From: Coriobacteriales bacterium
Lineage (GTDB): Bacteria; Actinomycetota; Coriobacteriia; Coriobacteriales; Atopobiaceae
DNA length: 41,468 nucleotides
Direction: 5' to 3'
NCBI GenBank assembly: GCA_029101205.1
Contig: JAQXQO010000101.1
Coordinates: 1-41,468 of the forward strand
Positions 28,401 to 36,608 of the stretch are shown here, in pieces. The notes below the pieces were generated by a model. That model saw only the letters and a program-made list of their open reading frames with translations, did no database searches and had not been told where the DNA came from. The translations under genes and the position numbers were made by a program. The number at the start of each line of letters is the position of its first letter. Position 1 is the first letter of the stretch.

Positions 28401-29795
28401 CTGGTCCTCGTAGTACTCATCCGGCGCGGGCTGATAGCTGGAGTCGTCCTGGTCAGTGGTCTGGCTGGGCTGCTCCTGGTCGTCTGCCGCAGGCACAGCC
28501 TGGGCGTCATCCTCCTGTGCCTGGCTGTAGTCGTCATAGACCTGCCCATCGGAGTAATGCTGCTCATCGTAGTACGCCTGCTGATCGGCTTGGTCCGCAT
28601 TGGCGTCGTACGACTGGTCGTACGCGGTGGCGTCAGTCGCCGACGCATCGGCATAGGTCTGATCCGCCGCCGTTTGATTCGCTTGGTCAGCAGGAGCCTG
28701 CTCGTCATATGCCTGCACGTCCTCGGCGGATGCGTCGGCCTCCGGCTGCTCGGCGGTCTCCACCTGCTGCCCCTGCGCTGCCGGCTCCTGGGGGGAAAGG
28801 TCTTGGGCCTCATCGGGTGCCCCTGCGTACTCGGGCTCGACGCGCTCGTACAACGCGCCATCGACGGCCTGGTCGGCAGGGACCGTGACGACCTTGGGCT
28901 CCTCGTACACGATCTGGCACGTGGGAGGCAGGATGCCCAGGGACTCCAGGACCTCCTTGCCGTGGCGGACGCCGCTGGGCTTCTCGACCACCTGCACCAT
29001 GCGGGGCTTCTGGTCCTCGGACGCCCTACGCACGTAGGGCCTGCCCTCGGCGGCAGCATCCACGCGATCGGCACCAGGACGCACCTTTGCCAGAACCGAG
29101 AGCATGGCAGCCACGGACGCCTTGTTGTCGTTGGAGCCGGACGTGCACGCCGCGAAGCGCTCCATGATGTTTGCGATGGCCACGACCACCAGGGGTATGC
29201 ACGCCACCAGGCCGACGACCCACAGCAGCACACGCACCGCAACGGGCAGGAACCCGAACACCTGGATCAGCGCCATCAGGGCAGCCACCAGCACGCAGGG
29301 GAACGAAGCCTTGTACAGCGTTGACTGGTAGCGGGCGAACGCGTTCCCGTAGAGGTAGTTCTCGCGTGGAGTGTCGTAGTGCGCAACGATCACGATGGGA
29401 CGAGAGCCCTTCGTGACCTTGTCGCCCGTGGCTCGATGCACGCCCACCACGTTCTGGCTGCGTTCCACGGGACCGAAGTTCTCAAAGACGTTATAGCCCT
29501 TGTGGACCATGACCAGCAGCACGCCGGCAGCCAGGGCCAGCACCAGGCCCACAGCCCTTACGGCGCCACCGGCCACACCAGTCAGAAGCACGCCCAGCAG
29601 CAAGACGATTGCCAGCACGTCGGGCATCAACTTGCCCAGGGGATGGGTGTCGAACTCCTGAATCGTCGGCTCAAGGCCGTGGTCCTTCATTATCTCGACC
29701 AGGGTTTCCGCCGCCTGGAACTCCTCTTGACTGTTTGCGGGTGCAATTCCTATCTCGTTGTCGAGATAGTCCATGTAGTCGCGCGTCTTTGCCAT
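25440..29795 (-). CDS. M28-peptidase-like membrane protein with a huge acidic disordered insertion
   Basis: A 1,451-residue protein. The N-terminal part has the first half of an M28 (Zn aminopeptidase-like) fold, with VAHYDTP (His139, Asp141) and SNDNKASVAAML (Asp223), and four TM segments at about 59-78, 80-98, 165-183 and 187-209. Residues about 300-1290 are low complexity, rich in Asp, Glu, Gln, Ala and Tyr, with two short basic amphipathic islands. The C-terminal part returns to M28: VWFVAVGASSVGHAG (about 1311-1325), LVNLDSIGAG (Asp1345) and LPALSHTMND (His1423). The expected Glu-Glu pair at the ASS position is Ser1318-Ser1319, so activity is doubtful. The ATG at 29795 has AAGGA 6 nt upstream. 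Usual M28 domains are 200-300 residues, so the insertion dominates. Membrane-attached; function unknown. Confidence 0.85.
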   Translation of the reverse strand: MAKTRDYMDYLDNEIGIAPANSQEEFQAAETLVEIMKDHGLEPTIQEFDTHPLGKLMPDVLAIVLLLGVLLTGVAGGAVRAVGLVLALAAGVLLVMVHKGYNVFENFGPVERSQNVVGVHRATGDKVTKGSRPIVIVAHYDTPRENYLYGNAFARYQSTLYKASFPCVLVAALMALIQVFGFLPVAVRVLLWVVGLVACIPLVVVAIANIMERFAACTSGSNDNKASVAAMLSVLAKVRPGADRVDAAAEGRPYVRRASEDQKPRMVQVVEKPSGVRHGKEVLESLGILPPTCQIVYEEPKVVTVPADQAVDGALYERVEPEYAGAPDEAQDLSPQEPAAQGQQVETAEQPEADASAEDVQAYDEQAPADQANQTAADQTYADASATDATAYDQSYDANADQADQQAYYDEQHYSDGQVYDDYSQAQEDDAQAVPAADDQEQPSQTTDQDDSSYQPAPDEYYEDQADDEQSTQEAAESPSDLEATQDLNENPAVRLNAEASAKSAASSAAQKAKKKGMGFFHKLKEKFSRVGKPVIARGENKDLQGADYSSFETTYKGDEDVEAWRADDGSELRTVRPGDLRPRRVSDDADAAQQGSAADNYYQDAVYAGASDEYYEDEYPATDGYADESGQEYDDYDEGYGDDGAAAEEPTQQTEDSSATDAAQKQAPAYDEDRARDNTEIAASDQDESEEDLEYAPQADEQDASVEARPAAGASDPVAASDTGSSMQNDAAADSQTSEDNMQDEGAQVSEDDQPWDVTPSEAPKDDFASEGELAANPKDDAEDQTPAQDKGQGVPEPVRLDTLESPRRQAARRRNVAAASSNRSSSKDAPVEPATSGAQPAKPVPHLVDTDVTATGQTDDDQSAQQAASDLSWDQSSVEDEEYAQETVDDSTSDGEPADADYQSGEEYYESDEAYDSQADDQGYSDDAYADYDRMSGQSQDEWSDDGSYGDYDEGQVSPRDNGTKGHGFLDRLKGWFSGYKSGHGDQADPAAVSSYDEYYDDASDQQAAQYDADNQPDNADASRDDGSQQEDAYTDEREYDNSTADDGERAQRRPEQGAAGEFEEVRGEDYLPSDADALDDLDADYDFDQPNDAPTADDDYDLDQRGSYLQFDDDEESSDILPKDTSGLDTISEGYEPAVSSAHGYPRRKAPKPIDDPSWGKSSYEPPINTSGIARRAALCDLPDPSGKEEDPLAEGAEYDDYDEAEPYDYENDDTAGEDTEGMDVSDDQRGNRRMNWKGGAAVRSDLRDPDVQQPTDEPAQEMPANATADQMADDAVQDEAQDVPDDEDAQDAILQMGDDYLVSHDVWFVAVGASSVGHAGIKSFLANFRRDIRGAFLVNLDSIGAGAPVVLTREGRDDGRRADRRSLRLFTKTAQDLHLDLQTIDYGWTDTDATPAMRSRVRSFTVMGMDENGLPALSHTMNDAPVNVDPGQVSSIVRAICEFIRRS

Positions 29796-30155
29796 TTGAT
29801 TTCCTTCGCTTGGCGTGAGGTAAGTGCCATATATATTCGTCGTTCGAGTATACGTCTATGCGCCAGCGTTTTCGCAGTTTGGCCGTGGTGGGTCCGCCAC
29901 AGGCACATGCTTTTTTCGATGGCTACACCCGAATTATCCTTTGGTAATCGCAAATACTGACCTGCCACAACGCCACCCTGGGACCCAGGAAGAGCGTCTT
30001 GAGCCCACACAAGATGACATCTGGAGGCAGAACGATTGCTACACTCAAACCAGCGTGGCGGCGGTAGAGCTTAGCCTTTGGGTCGCCGGCGCCTTATCGC
30101 GCCCCGCATCCTATGGCTTACCCAACCGCTGTATTCACGACGGACGACACGACTG
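29796..30155. other. Intergenic stretch upstream of two divergent genes
   Basis: No gene is supported here. It must hold the promoter of the M28-like gene; a TATACT hexamer on the minus strand lies near 29850 without a convincing -35. The right part leads into the WYL promoter region. Confidence 0.4.
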
Positions 30156-30216
30156 CGTTGACCGTTGCGATAATACGTTGACCGCTGCATTGCGTATTAA
30201 CACTAGACCATATAAA
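30156..30216 (+). promoter_or_regulatory. WYL operon promoter region with direct repeats
   Basis: CGTTGACCGTTGC (30156-30168) and CGTTGACCGCTGC (30176-30188) repeat 20 bp apart, two helical turns. A -10-like TATAAA lies at 30211-30216 with a weak ATTGCG about 16 bp upstream. TAATAC (30171) and GTATTA (30194) hexamers interleave. Confidence 0.45.
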
Positions 30217-30235
30217 TACAGTTTGAATACACAGT

Positions 30236-30272
30236 GTATTACCTGCGTATTTTTACGTATTTCACGTATTAC
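30236..30272 (+). promoter_or_regulatory. Phased GTATT repeats, probable operator in the WYL leader
   Basis: GTATT occurs at 30236, 30247, 30257 and 30266, spaced 11, 10 and 9 bp, the first and last extended to GTATTAC. The array lies downstream of the -10 candidate and ends just before the ribosome site AGAAAGG, so a protein bound here would block transcription or translation. Confidence 0.55.
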
Positions 30273-30286
30273 AGAAAGGTTCTGCA

Positions 30287-31267
30287 GTGTCAGACGATTT
30301 CATCGAGCTCTCCGGCAACGACACAGAGGCCGAGCGTCTGCTGTCCATAGCCTTGGAATTCGAGAACGCCAGCGCCCCGCTGAGCTCCGACTACGTCAGG
30401 CGCAGCTTCTACGCCAACATTCAAAGCGACGAGTCGGCCCGAAAGGCATTCATGCGCGACAGGCAGAAGCTTGTTCTATGCGGCGTCGTGATATCCCTCG
30501 TAGCGAAGGACGGTACAAAGTCCGGCTGGACCATCAATAAAGAGGCTACTTTTGCGAACCCCTGCGCACTCAACGCAAAGGAGGCACTGGCTATTGACCT
30601 GGCATGCTCGCCTCTAGCTAGCGATCCATCTTTTCCGTATGCAGGCGAACTCAGGCAGGCTCTGGCAAAGATCGACCGCGCCTTCGATGCCCGGACACCG
30701 GTGCGCCTTACGAAGGTGGATGCCTCCAGGCCATCCGCCCTGCCAACCTTGGAACAGGCCGCCTCGCAGCATATGGGAGTCGAAGTTTCCTATCAAAAGG
30801 CTGACGGCAGCACTGTCCAAAGGATGCTGGGCGTGCTGGGCTTCTATCCCTTGCGCGGTAATACATATGTAGTCGCAATGAACCTGGACCAGAGGGAAGT
30901 GGACCCACATGTGTACAACACCGCCCGCATTCAAACTGCTAAGGTTCATAAGTCTAGAACATACGAGATTCCCGTAGACTTCGACGTGCGGGACTACATT
31001 CGCCTCCCATTCCAGTTGGGACCGCGCAAATACACTGCGCGCTTCTTCGTTCCCGCGAATGTTGCAAGGAGCATGCAAGTCGCCAGCCGAGGAAGGGGCG
31101 TATTCTCAACAGCACCCGGCTCCGGTCTTATGTGGGACGTAGACGTCAGCAATACATGCGATGCCGCATCGTGGGCCATATCGCAGGGAATACGCCCTGT
31201 ATTACCTCGGGAACTCGCTACGAGCTACCGTTCGCTACTGGAGGGCGCGTTACGTAATGCAAAGTAA
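30287..31267 (+). CDS. WYL-domain transcriptional regulator 1 (PafB/PafC-like)
   Basis: A 326-residue regulator. The N-terminal winged-helix region (about residues 12-85) has the pattern LLSIALEFENASAPLSSDYVRRSFY, then SDESARKAFMRDRQKLVLCGV and GWTINKEATF, as in PafB/PafC proteins. The WYL domain (about 155-230) shows VEVSYQKADGS, LGFYPLRGNTYVVAMN and a terminal VHKSRTYEIP; the eponymous W-Y-L reads T-Y-V here. A WCX-like C-terminal part follows. It starts with GTG at 30287, with AGAAAGG 7 nt upstream. It overlaps regulator 2 by 11 nt, so both are made together. PafBC in mycobacteria is a DNA-damage activator; a like role is only analogy. Confidence 0.88.
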   Translation: MSDDFIELSGNDTEAERLLSIALEFENASAPLSSDYVRRSFYANIQSDESARKAFMRDRQKLVLCGVVISLVAKDGTKSGWTINKEATFANPCALNAKEALAIDLACSPLASDPSFPYAGELRQALAKIDRAFDARTPVRLTKVDASRPSALPTLEQAASQHMGVEVSYQKADGSTVQRMLGVLGFYPLRGNTYVVAMNLDQREVDPHVYNTARIQTAKVHKSRTYEIPVDFDVRDYIRLPFQLGPRKYTARFFVPANVARSMQVASRGRGVFSTAPGSGLMWDVDVSNTCDAASWAISQGIRPVLPRELATSYRSLLEGALRNAK

Positions 31268-32261
31268 TACATCTAATACATCCGCAGATAAGTCCACGCG
31301 CCGCCGCGCGCGGAGAAGTGGCAGGGCCAATGCCCTACAGGAGGCGCGCGACCTAGTGAGCGTGTTGGGCTCGTTGGCACAAAAGGGTGACACCGTCTCC
31401 GCAAAGGCGCTCAGCTCCAGGCTGGGCATCAGCCCGCAAGATGCCAAAAAGCTTCTTCTGCTACTGATGGAAGCCGGAGGCGAATACAGCGCCCCACTTT
31501 CCGTGTATCAAGAGAGCGACGACCAGCTCTCCATTGCCTTCGAAAACGCGACTGCAGGAAAGCCGCTCAGGCTGACGCAAAGCGAGTCGATAGCACTCAT
31601 GGCTGCATTGAATTACTTGAATGTGCCAGACGACGACCCTATCAGACATCATTTGATGGACTCGTATGGCCATCCCAGCGCGAGCGTAGCCCAGATCCAG
31701 AAGACCCTGGCTCCCGCCGTCACATCCGCCAAATCACAGGACCTCGTTGTCTTGACCTCGGCTATCGCGGACTCGGATGCCCTCACCTTTCTGTACCAGG
31801 GCGCCACAGACGCCGCGCAGCATAGTAGGTTGGTTGTCCCGCGCCGCATAACGTATGGCGACTCTGGCTGGTACCTGATTGCATACGACCTTAATCGTAA
31901 GGGAGACCGTACCTTCAGGGTCGATCGCATGCAGAACATTGCACGCAAGCCGATACCCGTCGACTGGAACGCGGATACGCGTAATACGCCATCCGAGGAG
32001 CCGTCAAGCAACACCGAAACACAACGTGTTACGTTGGTATTTTCCGACTCACGCTATCTGTCCCTGTTCAATTGGCCAGGTCTCGAGATAATACAGCGCT
32101 CCGTCAATTCCACCACGGCAGAAATACCGTATTACCCCAGTAGCGACTGGCTGCCGCGACATCTGGCGGCATGTGGTGGATCCGTTACCACAACGGATGC
32201 CGACTTGTCAGCTCGCGTGCGCTCTTACGTGCAAGAAGAACTAGACGCCATCGACAGGTAG
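31257..32261 (+). CDS. WYL-domain transcriptional regulator 2 (PafB/PafC-like)
   Basis: A 334-residue regulator. A Ser/Thr/Arg-rich N-terminus (residues 1-25) leads to a winged-helix region (about 28-90; ALSSRLGISPQDAKKLLLLLMEAG). The WYL domain (about 170-240) has DALTFLYQGATDAAQHSRLVVP, YGDSGWYLIAYDLNRKGDRTFRVDRM, a full WYL motif, and a WCX-like C-terminal part follows with VTLVFSDSRYL. The ATG at 31257 lies inside the end of regulator 1; a GGAGG stands 12 nt upstream, long but usable. The frame opens further left but without family residues. Its first codons contain two copies of the GTATTAC/TAATAC motif, and its AAT-ACA codons depart from neighbouring AAC-ACC usage. Confidence 0.88.
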   Translation: MQSNTSNTSADKSTRRRARRSGRANALQEARDLVSVLGSLAQKGDTVSAKALSSRLGISPQDAKKLLLLLMEAGGEYSAPLSVYQESDDQLSIAFENATAGKPLRLTQSESIALMAALNYLNVPDDDPIRHHLMDSYGHPSASVAQIQKTLAPAVTSAKSQDLVVLTSAIADSDALTFLYQGATDAAQHSRLVVPRRITYGDSGWYLIAYDLNRKGDRTFRVDRMQNIARKPIPVDWNADTRNTPSEEPSSNTETQRVTLVFSDSRYLSLFNWPGLEIIQRSVNSTTAEIPYYPSSDWLPRHLAACGGSVTTTDADLSARVRSYVQEELDAIDR

Positions 32262-32273
32262 CTTTTACCTGCG

Positions 32274-32508
32274 GTAATACACCTCTCAGCGAGATAATAC
32301 GATGAGTGTCCATAGTGCGTCGGGGCCTTCTGCCGTGCGGCGCGTCTCTGCCCTGCTCATTCTGCTGCGTATTACGGGTCCCTCGCGCCCTTCTCCACAA
32401 GGGTAAAAGAATCGCGTGCTGCCAGTCCATTTCCGACAGCACGCGATCTGTATTACCCGTATTACGAACACGCTGAAGGATCGCGGCCCATCGATGGTTT
32501 TGTATTAC
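32274..32508. repeat. Intergenic cluster of GTATTAC/GTAATAC motifs
   Basis: Exact copies occur at 32274, 32369, 32450, 32459 and 32502, with a TAATAC hexamer at 32295. The pair at 32450/32459 is head to tail at 9 bp. The stretch lies between regulator 2 and dinG and holds no gene. Confidence 0.7.
32404..32447 (-). terminator. Terminator after the DinG-type helicase gene
   Basis: ATCGCGTGCTG (32411-32421) is exactly complementary to 32437-32447; the minus strand continues TCTTTTACC. It lies about 90 nt past the helicase stop codon. Confidence 0.65.
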
Positions 32509-32539
32509 ACGCGGCTACAAACCCATTGGGCCCGCATTG

Positions 32540-35500
32540 CTACTCGTGCGCGCTTCTCCACATCCCGATGAACCGACCGACGTTTGCCGTCTCCAAGTTC
32601 GTGCAGTTCCTTGAGGGCAGCGACCGCATGAAGTCGCGACCATACCGCTTCGTGACTAGGCGTGAATCAGCTAGCACCAGAATGCCGGAATCCGTGGAGC
32701 TCCTTATGAGTCTGCCAGCCGCCTGCTTCACTGAGAGCACGGCATCTGGCAGGGAGTATCGCCACCAAGCTCGGTCCTCTCTGAGCTCGCGTTCCTGCAC
32801 AAGCGGATCGTGGGGGCTGCTGAAGGGCAGCTTAGGGATTACGACGCAGCGCAGCGTGTCACCCGATGCGTCGAAGCCCTCCCAGAACGACTTCAACGCC
32901 ATCAGAGACAAGCTCTTCTCAGCAATGAAGCGCTCGCGTAGGCGCCTGGCGGACGTGGCACGATCCTGGCACACCAGCTCCAGTCCAACCTCCGAAAGGC
33001 GCGGAGCCAGCGAAGCGTACACCTGCTCCATCTCGCGGCGATTCGTGAACAGAGTCAACACCGAGCCATCCATTGCCTTGTGAACGTCAAACAGGAGGTC
33101 GGTCAGGCTGTCGACGTACCTGCGGTCGTTGGGTGCCGGCATGTCCTTAGCCACGATGACCGACATGTTGTGATCGTAATCGAAGCTTGAACTCAACTGA
33201 ACATTCTTGTATTGCCTGGGCGGAAGCGTATCCAAGCCGACGGCATGGTCGAAGTGGTTGAAGTTCTTGCCCACGGCCATGGTTGCGCTGGTAAACACGA
33301 CGCTCTTCATCGACGACAGCCACTTGGAGCCCAGATCGGCACCAACGTCCAGCTTTTGGGCCAGCAAGCCCTCCTGGCCAATGCGCTTCTGTTGCCTGAA
33401 CAGTCGCGCGGAGTACACATAGTCTTCCTGCGGCTCGACGACTATGAGCTTGATTCCGCCCAGAAGGTCGTCTAGGTTGCGGATGGGCTCCTGGAGGTCT
33501 CCTGCCAGCTGTGGCTCGGGAGCCTGGAGGGCATCCTGCGCCTGCTTCAGGAAGTGGACGCACTGCTGCAACCCCTCAATGCAGTCCGCTCCCGACCGTT
33601 TCACGGCATCCCACTCGTCAGACTCTCGCACCTTCTGGTCGATCCACAGGTTGATGCCGTCGTAGCCGTTAGAACGCCCCGCCAGATGCACCAGCTCGTG
33701 CACGCACTCAAAGAAGTCGGCCACCGTAACGCTGACCCTAGAGAGGGACGCAGCCGCCTTCGATAGCAGTGCTGTTATCAGCGTTCCGCCGTCTACACCA
33801 ACCGAACGCACCATCAGCGTATGGATGACGCCCGTCTTTGTGCCGCCCAGCAGCTCAAAGGCAGAACGCGCGGCGTCGCTGGAGACCTCGATAGCCCACT
33901 GCTTTCTGGCTTCGTCCTCGAAGCCATGTGCCTCGTCCACGACCCAGTGCCTTACGGGCGGCAGTATGGCGTTGTCGGCCGCAACATTGCGCAGCAGCAG
34001 AGAGTGGTTCGTCACCACGACGTCACTGCACGCGGCGCGCCGGCGGGCACCGTGAACAAAGCACTCATCGGGAAAGAAGGGACAGCGGTTGCGCAGACAA
34101 TCGTTCGAGCTGATGGTCAGCATCTGGCGCGGCACGTACCTCCAACGAATGCCCAGCGCATCCAGGTCACCGTCGGGCGACTGGCTGGCAAAGGCGTAGA
34201 CCACCGCGATGGCCGTCAACATGTCTGCTTCGATGGTATTGGGGGACTTGCCGGTGCCATCCACCTGCGAGAGCGGCAGGTCGTTCTGGACCGCGCGCTC
34301 CAGTCTGTGCAGACATGGATAGTGTTCGTAGCCCTTCAGGCTGGTGAAGCTGACGCCGTTCGGCAGGACGGCATCCAGGGCGGGCAGCTCATGCGATACC
34401 AGCTGGTCCGTGAGGGCGTTCGTCTTTGTGGCGACGCCCACCGTCACGTTGTTCATCTGGGCAAACAGCACCTCGGGCAGCAGGTAGGCAACGGACTTGC
34501 CAACGCCTGTGCCAGCCTCGATGGCCCGATGCGTGGACGTAGCCAGTGCATTGCGCACTTCTTGCGCCATGGCCACCTGCTCGCCTCGGCGCTCGTAGCT
34601 GTCGTACATCCTGCTGACGACCCCGCCGGGAGCGAAGGCGTCGGCTATCTGCTGCTCGGTCGGAGCATGAAGCAGCATGCTGTCGTCTCCGGCATCGGCG
34701 CGCTTCTGCTGCGCCGACGCATGGATAAGGTCGTGCCTGGTCGCCTTCAGCGAGAAGTGCGCTCCCTCGTCCTCAAGGGCCAGGTGCGAAAAGATGGGCC
34801 TGAACGCCCAGCTGACGTCTGGGTGCATGTCGGCCAGCAGTGACAAAAGGCCCTTCGGCAGCATGTCGAGCCCGCACAGGATGATGCGCCACATGCCGCA
34901 CAGCGCGTCCACGTCGTCAGTGGCTCGGTGCGTAACGGAGTCGCAGTGGAACGCATGGGCCATGTCGGCAAGCCTGTGAGAGCTCAGCCTGGGCAGGGCA
35001 ATGCGCGACAGGGCCAAGGTGTCAATCCAGTTGTCGCTGACCTCGGTGCCACCCGGCACCGCCTCGACGAACGTGCGGTCAAAGGTGGCGTTGTGTGCCA
35101 GCACCGGTACGCCACCCACGAACTCCGCCAGCTGCGCCACGGCTTCGCGCGCGTCAGGGGCATCTTGCACGTCCAGCTGGGTGATGTGCGTCAGACGCTG
35201 GATCTCTGGTGGTATGGGCGTGCTGGGGTGAACGAACGTCTGGAAGCGGTCCACGATCTCACGGCCGGACATCCTGGCGGCAGCAATCTCTATGAGCTCG
35301 CAGTCCCTGAACGAGAGGCCCGTGGTCTCCGTGTCCAGGACCACGATGTCTTCCTCCAGCAGACCGAAGTCGACGGTCTGAGCCTTCTGCTCCAGGCCCA
35401 TATACTTACGCCGAATGTGCTCGGGCGTTCCAGGCAAAAGAAGGGAGTCAAGAGTGACTTCTTGGCTCCCATTCTGTGAATCATTATGCGTGTTGCTCAT
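32540..35500 (-). CDS. dinG: DnaQ-like exonuclease fused to a DinG-family helicase
   Basis: A 986-residue fusion. The N-terminal DEDDh exonuclease (about residues 50-215) has Exo I VVLDTETTGLS (Asp56, Glu58), Exo II LAHNATFDRTF and Exo III HRATDDVDA. The XPD/DinG-like helicase follows with Walker A EAGTGVGKSVAYLLPE, four Cys in YPCLHR and CLRNRCPFFPDEC (iron-sulfur site), DEAH box WVVDEAHGFEDEA, and motif VI QAAGRLIRSSTDSG. Such proteins unwind 5'-3' and act in repair or on R-loops and G4 structures; the exonuclease fusion is common in Firmicutes. The start lies 9 nt after the ddl stop, so the two may be cotranscribed; the ribosome site is weak. Confidence 0.93.
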   Translation of the reverse strand: MSNTHNDSQNGSQEVTLDSLLLPGTPEHIRRKYMGLEQKAQTVDFGLLEEDIVVLDTETTGLSFRDCELIEIAAARMSGREIVDRFQTFVHPSTPIPPEIQRLTHITQLDVQDAPDAREAVAQLAEFVGGVPVLAHNATFDRTFVEAVPGGTEVSDNWIDTLALSRIALPRLSSHRLADMAHAFHCDSVTHRATDDVDALCGMWRIILCGLDMLPKGLLSLLADMHPDVSWAFRPIFSHLALEDEGAHFSLKATRHDLIHASAQQKRADAGDDSMLLHAPTEQQIADAFAPGGVVSRMYDSYERRGEQVAMAQEVRNALATSTHRAIEAGTGVGKSVAYLLPEVLFAQMNNVTVGVATKTNALTDQLVSHELPALDAVLPNGVSFTSLKGYEHYPCLHRLERAVQNDLPLSQVDGTGKSPNTIEADMLTAIAVVYAFASQSPDGDLDALGIRWRYVPRQMLTISSNDCLRNRCPFFPDECFVHGARRRAACSDVVVTNHSLLLRNVAADNAILPPVRHWVVDEAHGFEDEARKQWAIEVSSDAARSAFELLGGTKTGVIHTLMVRSVGVDGGTLITALLSKAAASLSRVSVTVADFFECVHELVHLAGRSNGYDGINLWIDQKVRESDEWDAVKRSGADCIEGLQQCVHFLKQAQDALQAPEPQLAGDLQEPIRNLDDLLGGIKLIVVEPQEDYVYSARLFRQQKRIGQEGLLAQKLDVGADLGSKWLSSMKSVVFTSATMAVGKNFNHFDHAVGLDTLPPRQYKNVQLSSSFDYDHNMSVIVAKDMPAPNDRRYVDSLTDLLFDVHKAMDGSVLTLFTNRREMEQVYASLAPRLSEVGLELVCQDRATSARRLRERFIAEKSLSLMALKSFWEGFDASGDTLRCVVIPKLPFSSPHDPLVQERELREDRAWWRYSLPDAVLSVKQAAGRLIRSSTDSGILVLADSRLVTKRYGRDFMRSLPSRNCTNLETANVGRFIGMWRSAHE

Positions 35501-35509
35501 TGCGACTCG

Positions 35510-36496
35510 CTACTTCTGCTGGTCCTCGTTCCGCTGCTTGTCGCGGTCCTCAAGCGCCAGCTCGATGAACTTCTTGCAAAGGTCAGAGAACTCGATGCCA
35601 CCATGACGTGCGGAGTCGGGCAGCAGGCTGCGCTTGGTCATGCCGGGAACGGGGTTGGTCTCCAGGATGACCGGGGTGCCGTCGGCCTTCACGATGAAGT
35701 CGCTGCGCGAACAGCCACGGCAGCCCAGTGCCTTGTGCGCGGCCACGGCGTACTGCTGGGCCTTCGCGTACACGCCCGGCTCCAGACGCGCAGGAATCAC
35801 ATGGTGCAGGGAGCCTGGCTCGTACTTCACCTTTACGTCGTAGAAGTCGGCGTTCGTCACGATCTCGACGATGGGCAGGGCGCTGGGGTCGTCGTTGCCC
35901 ACCACGGGAACGGTGATCTCCATGCCCTCGATGCAGTTCTCAATCAGGACGTTGTCGCCCTCGGACGTGGCCTTCGCGATGGCCTCGTGTAGCTGCGCAC
36001 GGTCGGTCACGCGGGTGACGCCGAACGAAGAGCCGTTGCAGGCGGGCTTTACGAACAGCGGCATGCCCAGCTGCTCTATGACCTGGTCGATCTGACCCTC
36101 GGTCAGGTCCTCGCCAGCGGGCACCGTGATGCCGTCAGGCGTGGGGATGCCGGCGGCACGATAGCACATCTTTGCCTCGTCCTTGGCGGTTGCCAGGGCG
36201 GAGGGCAGAACGCCCGAGAAGGTATAGGGGATGTGCAGAATCTCGCACAGGCCCTGGATGCAGCCATCCTCGCCAAAGCGACCATGCATGGCGATGAAGG
36301 CGATGTCGTACGAGCCGCGTGCAAAACGCTCGACGAAGTCAGAGTCGGCCACGTTCAGCAGCTCGACGTCGTTGAAGCCAGCCTCGGTCAGCGCCTCAAC
36401 TACGTTCTCGCCAGACTCCAGCGAGATGTCGCTCTCGTCAGACCAGCCACCGGCCAGTACCGCAACCCTGTTTCGTGTAACGTCAGTGCTTGCCAT
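35510..36496 (-). CDS. ddl: D-alanine--D-alanine ligase
   Basis: Ddl makes the D-Ala-D-Ala dipeptide for peptidoglycan in the cytoplasm. The 328-residue ATP-grasp enzyme shows VAVLAGGWSDESDISLESG, the HGRFGEDGCIQGLCE motif, FVKPACNGSSFGVTRV, the omega-loop FYDVKVKYEPGSL and the catalytic LETNPVPGMTKRS. Departures from the common pattern are IPYTFSG (usually YTGSG) and NPVPGMT (usually NTxPGMT); the loop Tyr is kept, which favours D-Ala over D-Lac. The ATG at 36496 is preceded by GAGGAG at 7 nt. It is divergent from rlmN, with 112 nt between. Confidence 0.93.
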   Translation of the reverse strand: MASTDVTRNRVAVLAGGWSDESDISLESGENVVEALTEAGFNDVELLNVADSDFVERFARGSYDIAFIAMHGRFGEDGCIQGLCEILHIPYTFSGVLPSALATAKDEAKMCYRAAGIPTPDGITVPAGEDLTEGQIDQVIEQLGMPLFVKPACNGSSFGVTRVTDRAQLHEAIAKATSEGDNVLIENCIEGMEITVPVVGNDDPSALPIVEIVTNADFYDVKVKYEPGSLHHVIPARLEPGVYAKAQQYAVAAHKALGCRGCSRSDFIVKADGTPVILETNPVPGMTKRSLLPDSARHGGIEFSDLCKKFIELALEDRDKQRNEDQQK

Positions 36497-36608
36497 GTCT
36501 GTATCTCCTCAGGTCCAGCGCGCCTGCGTTAGACTCAAATCGGAAGTAACCTAACCTAGATAGGATACTCCATACTTTGTATACCTCAGAGATAAGGGCA
36601 GAAATACC

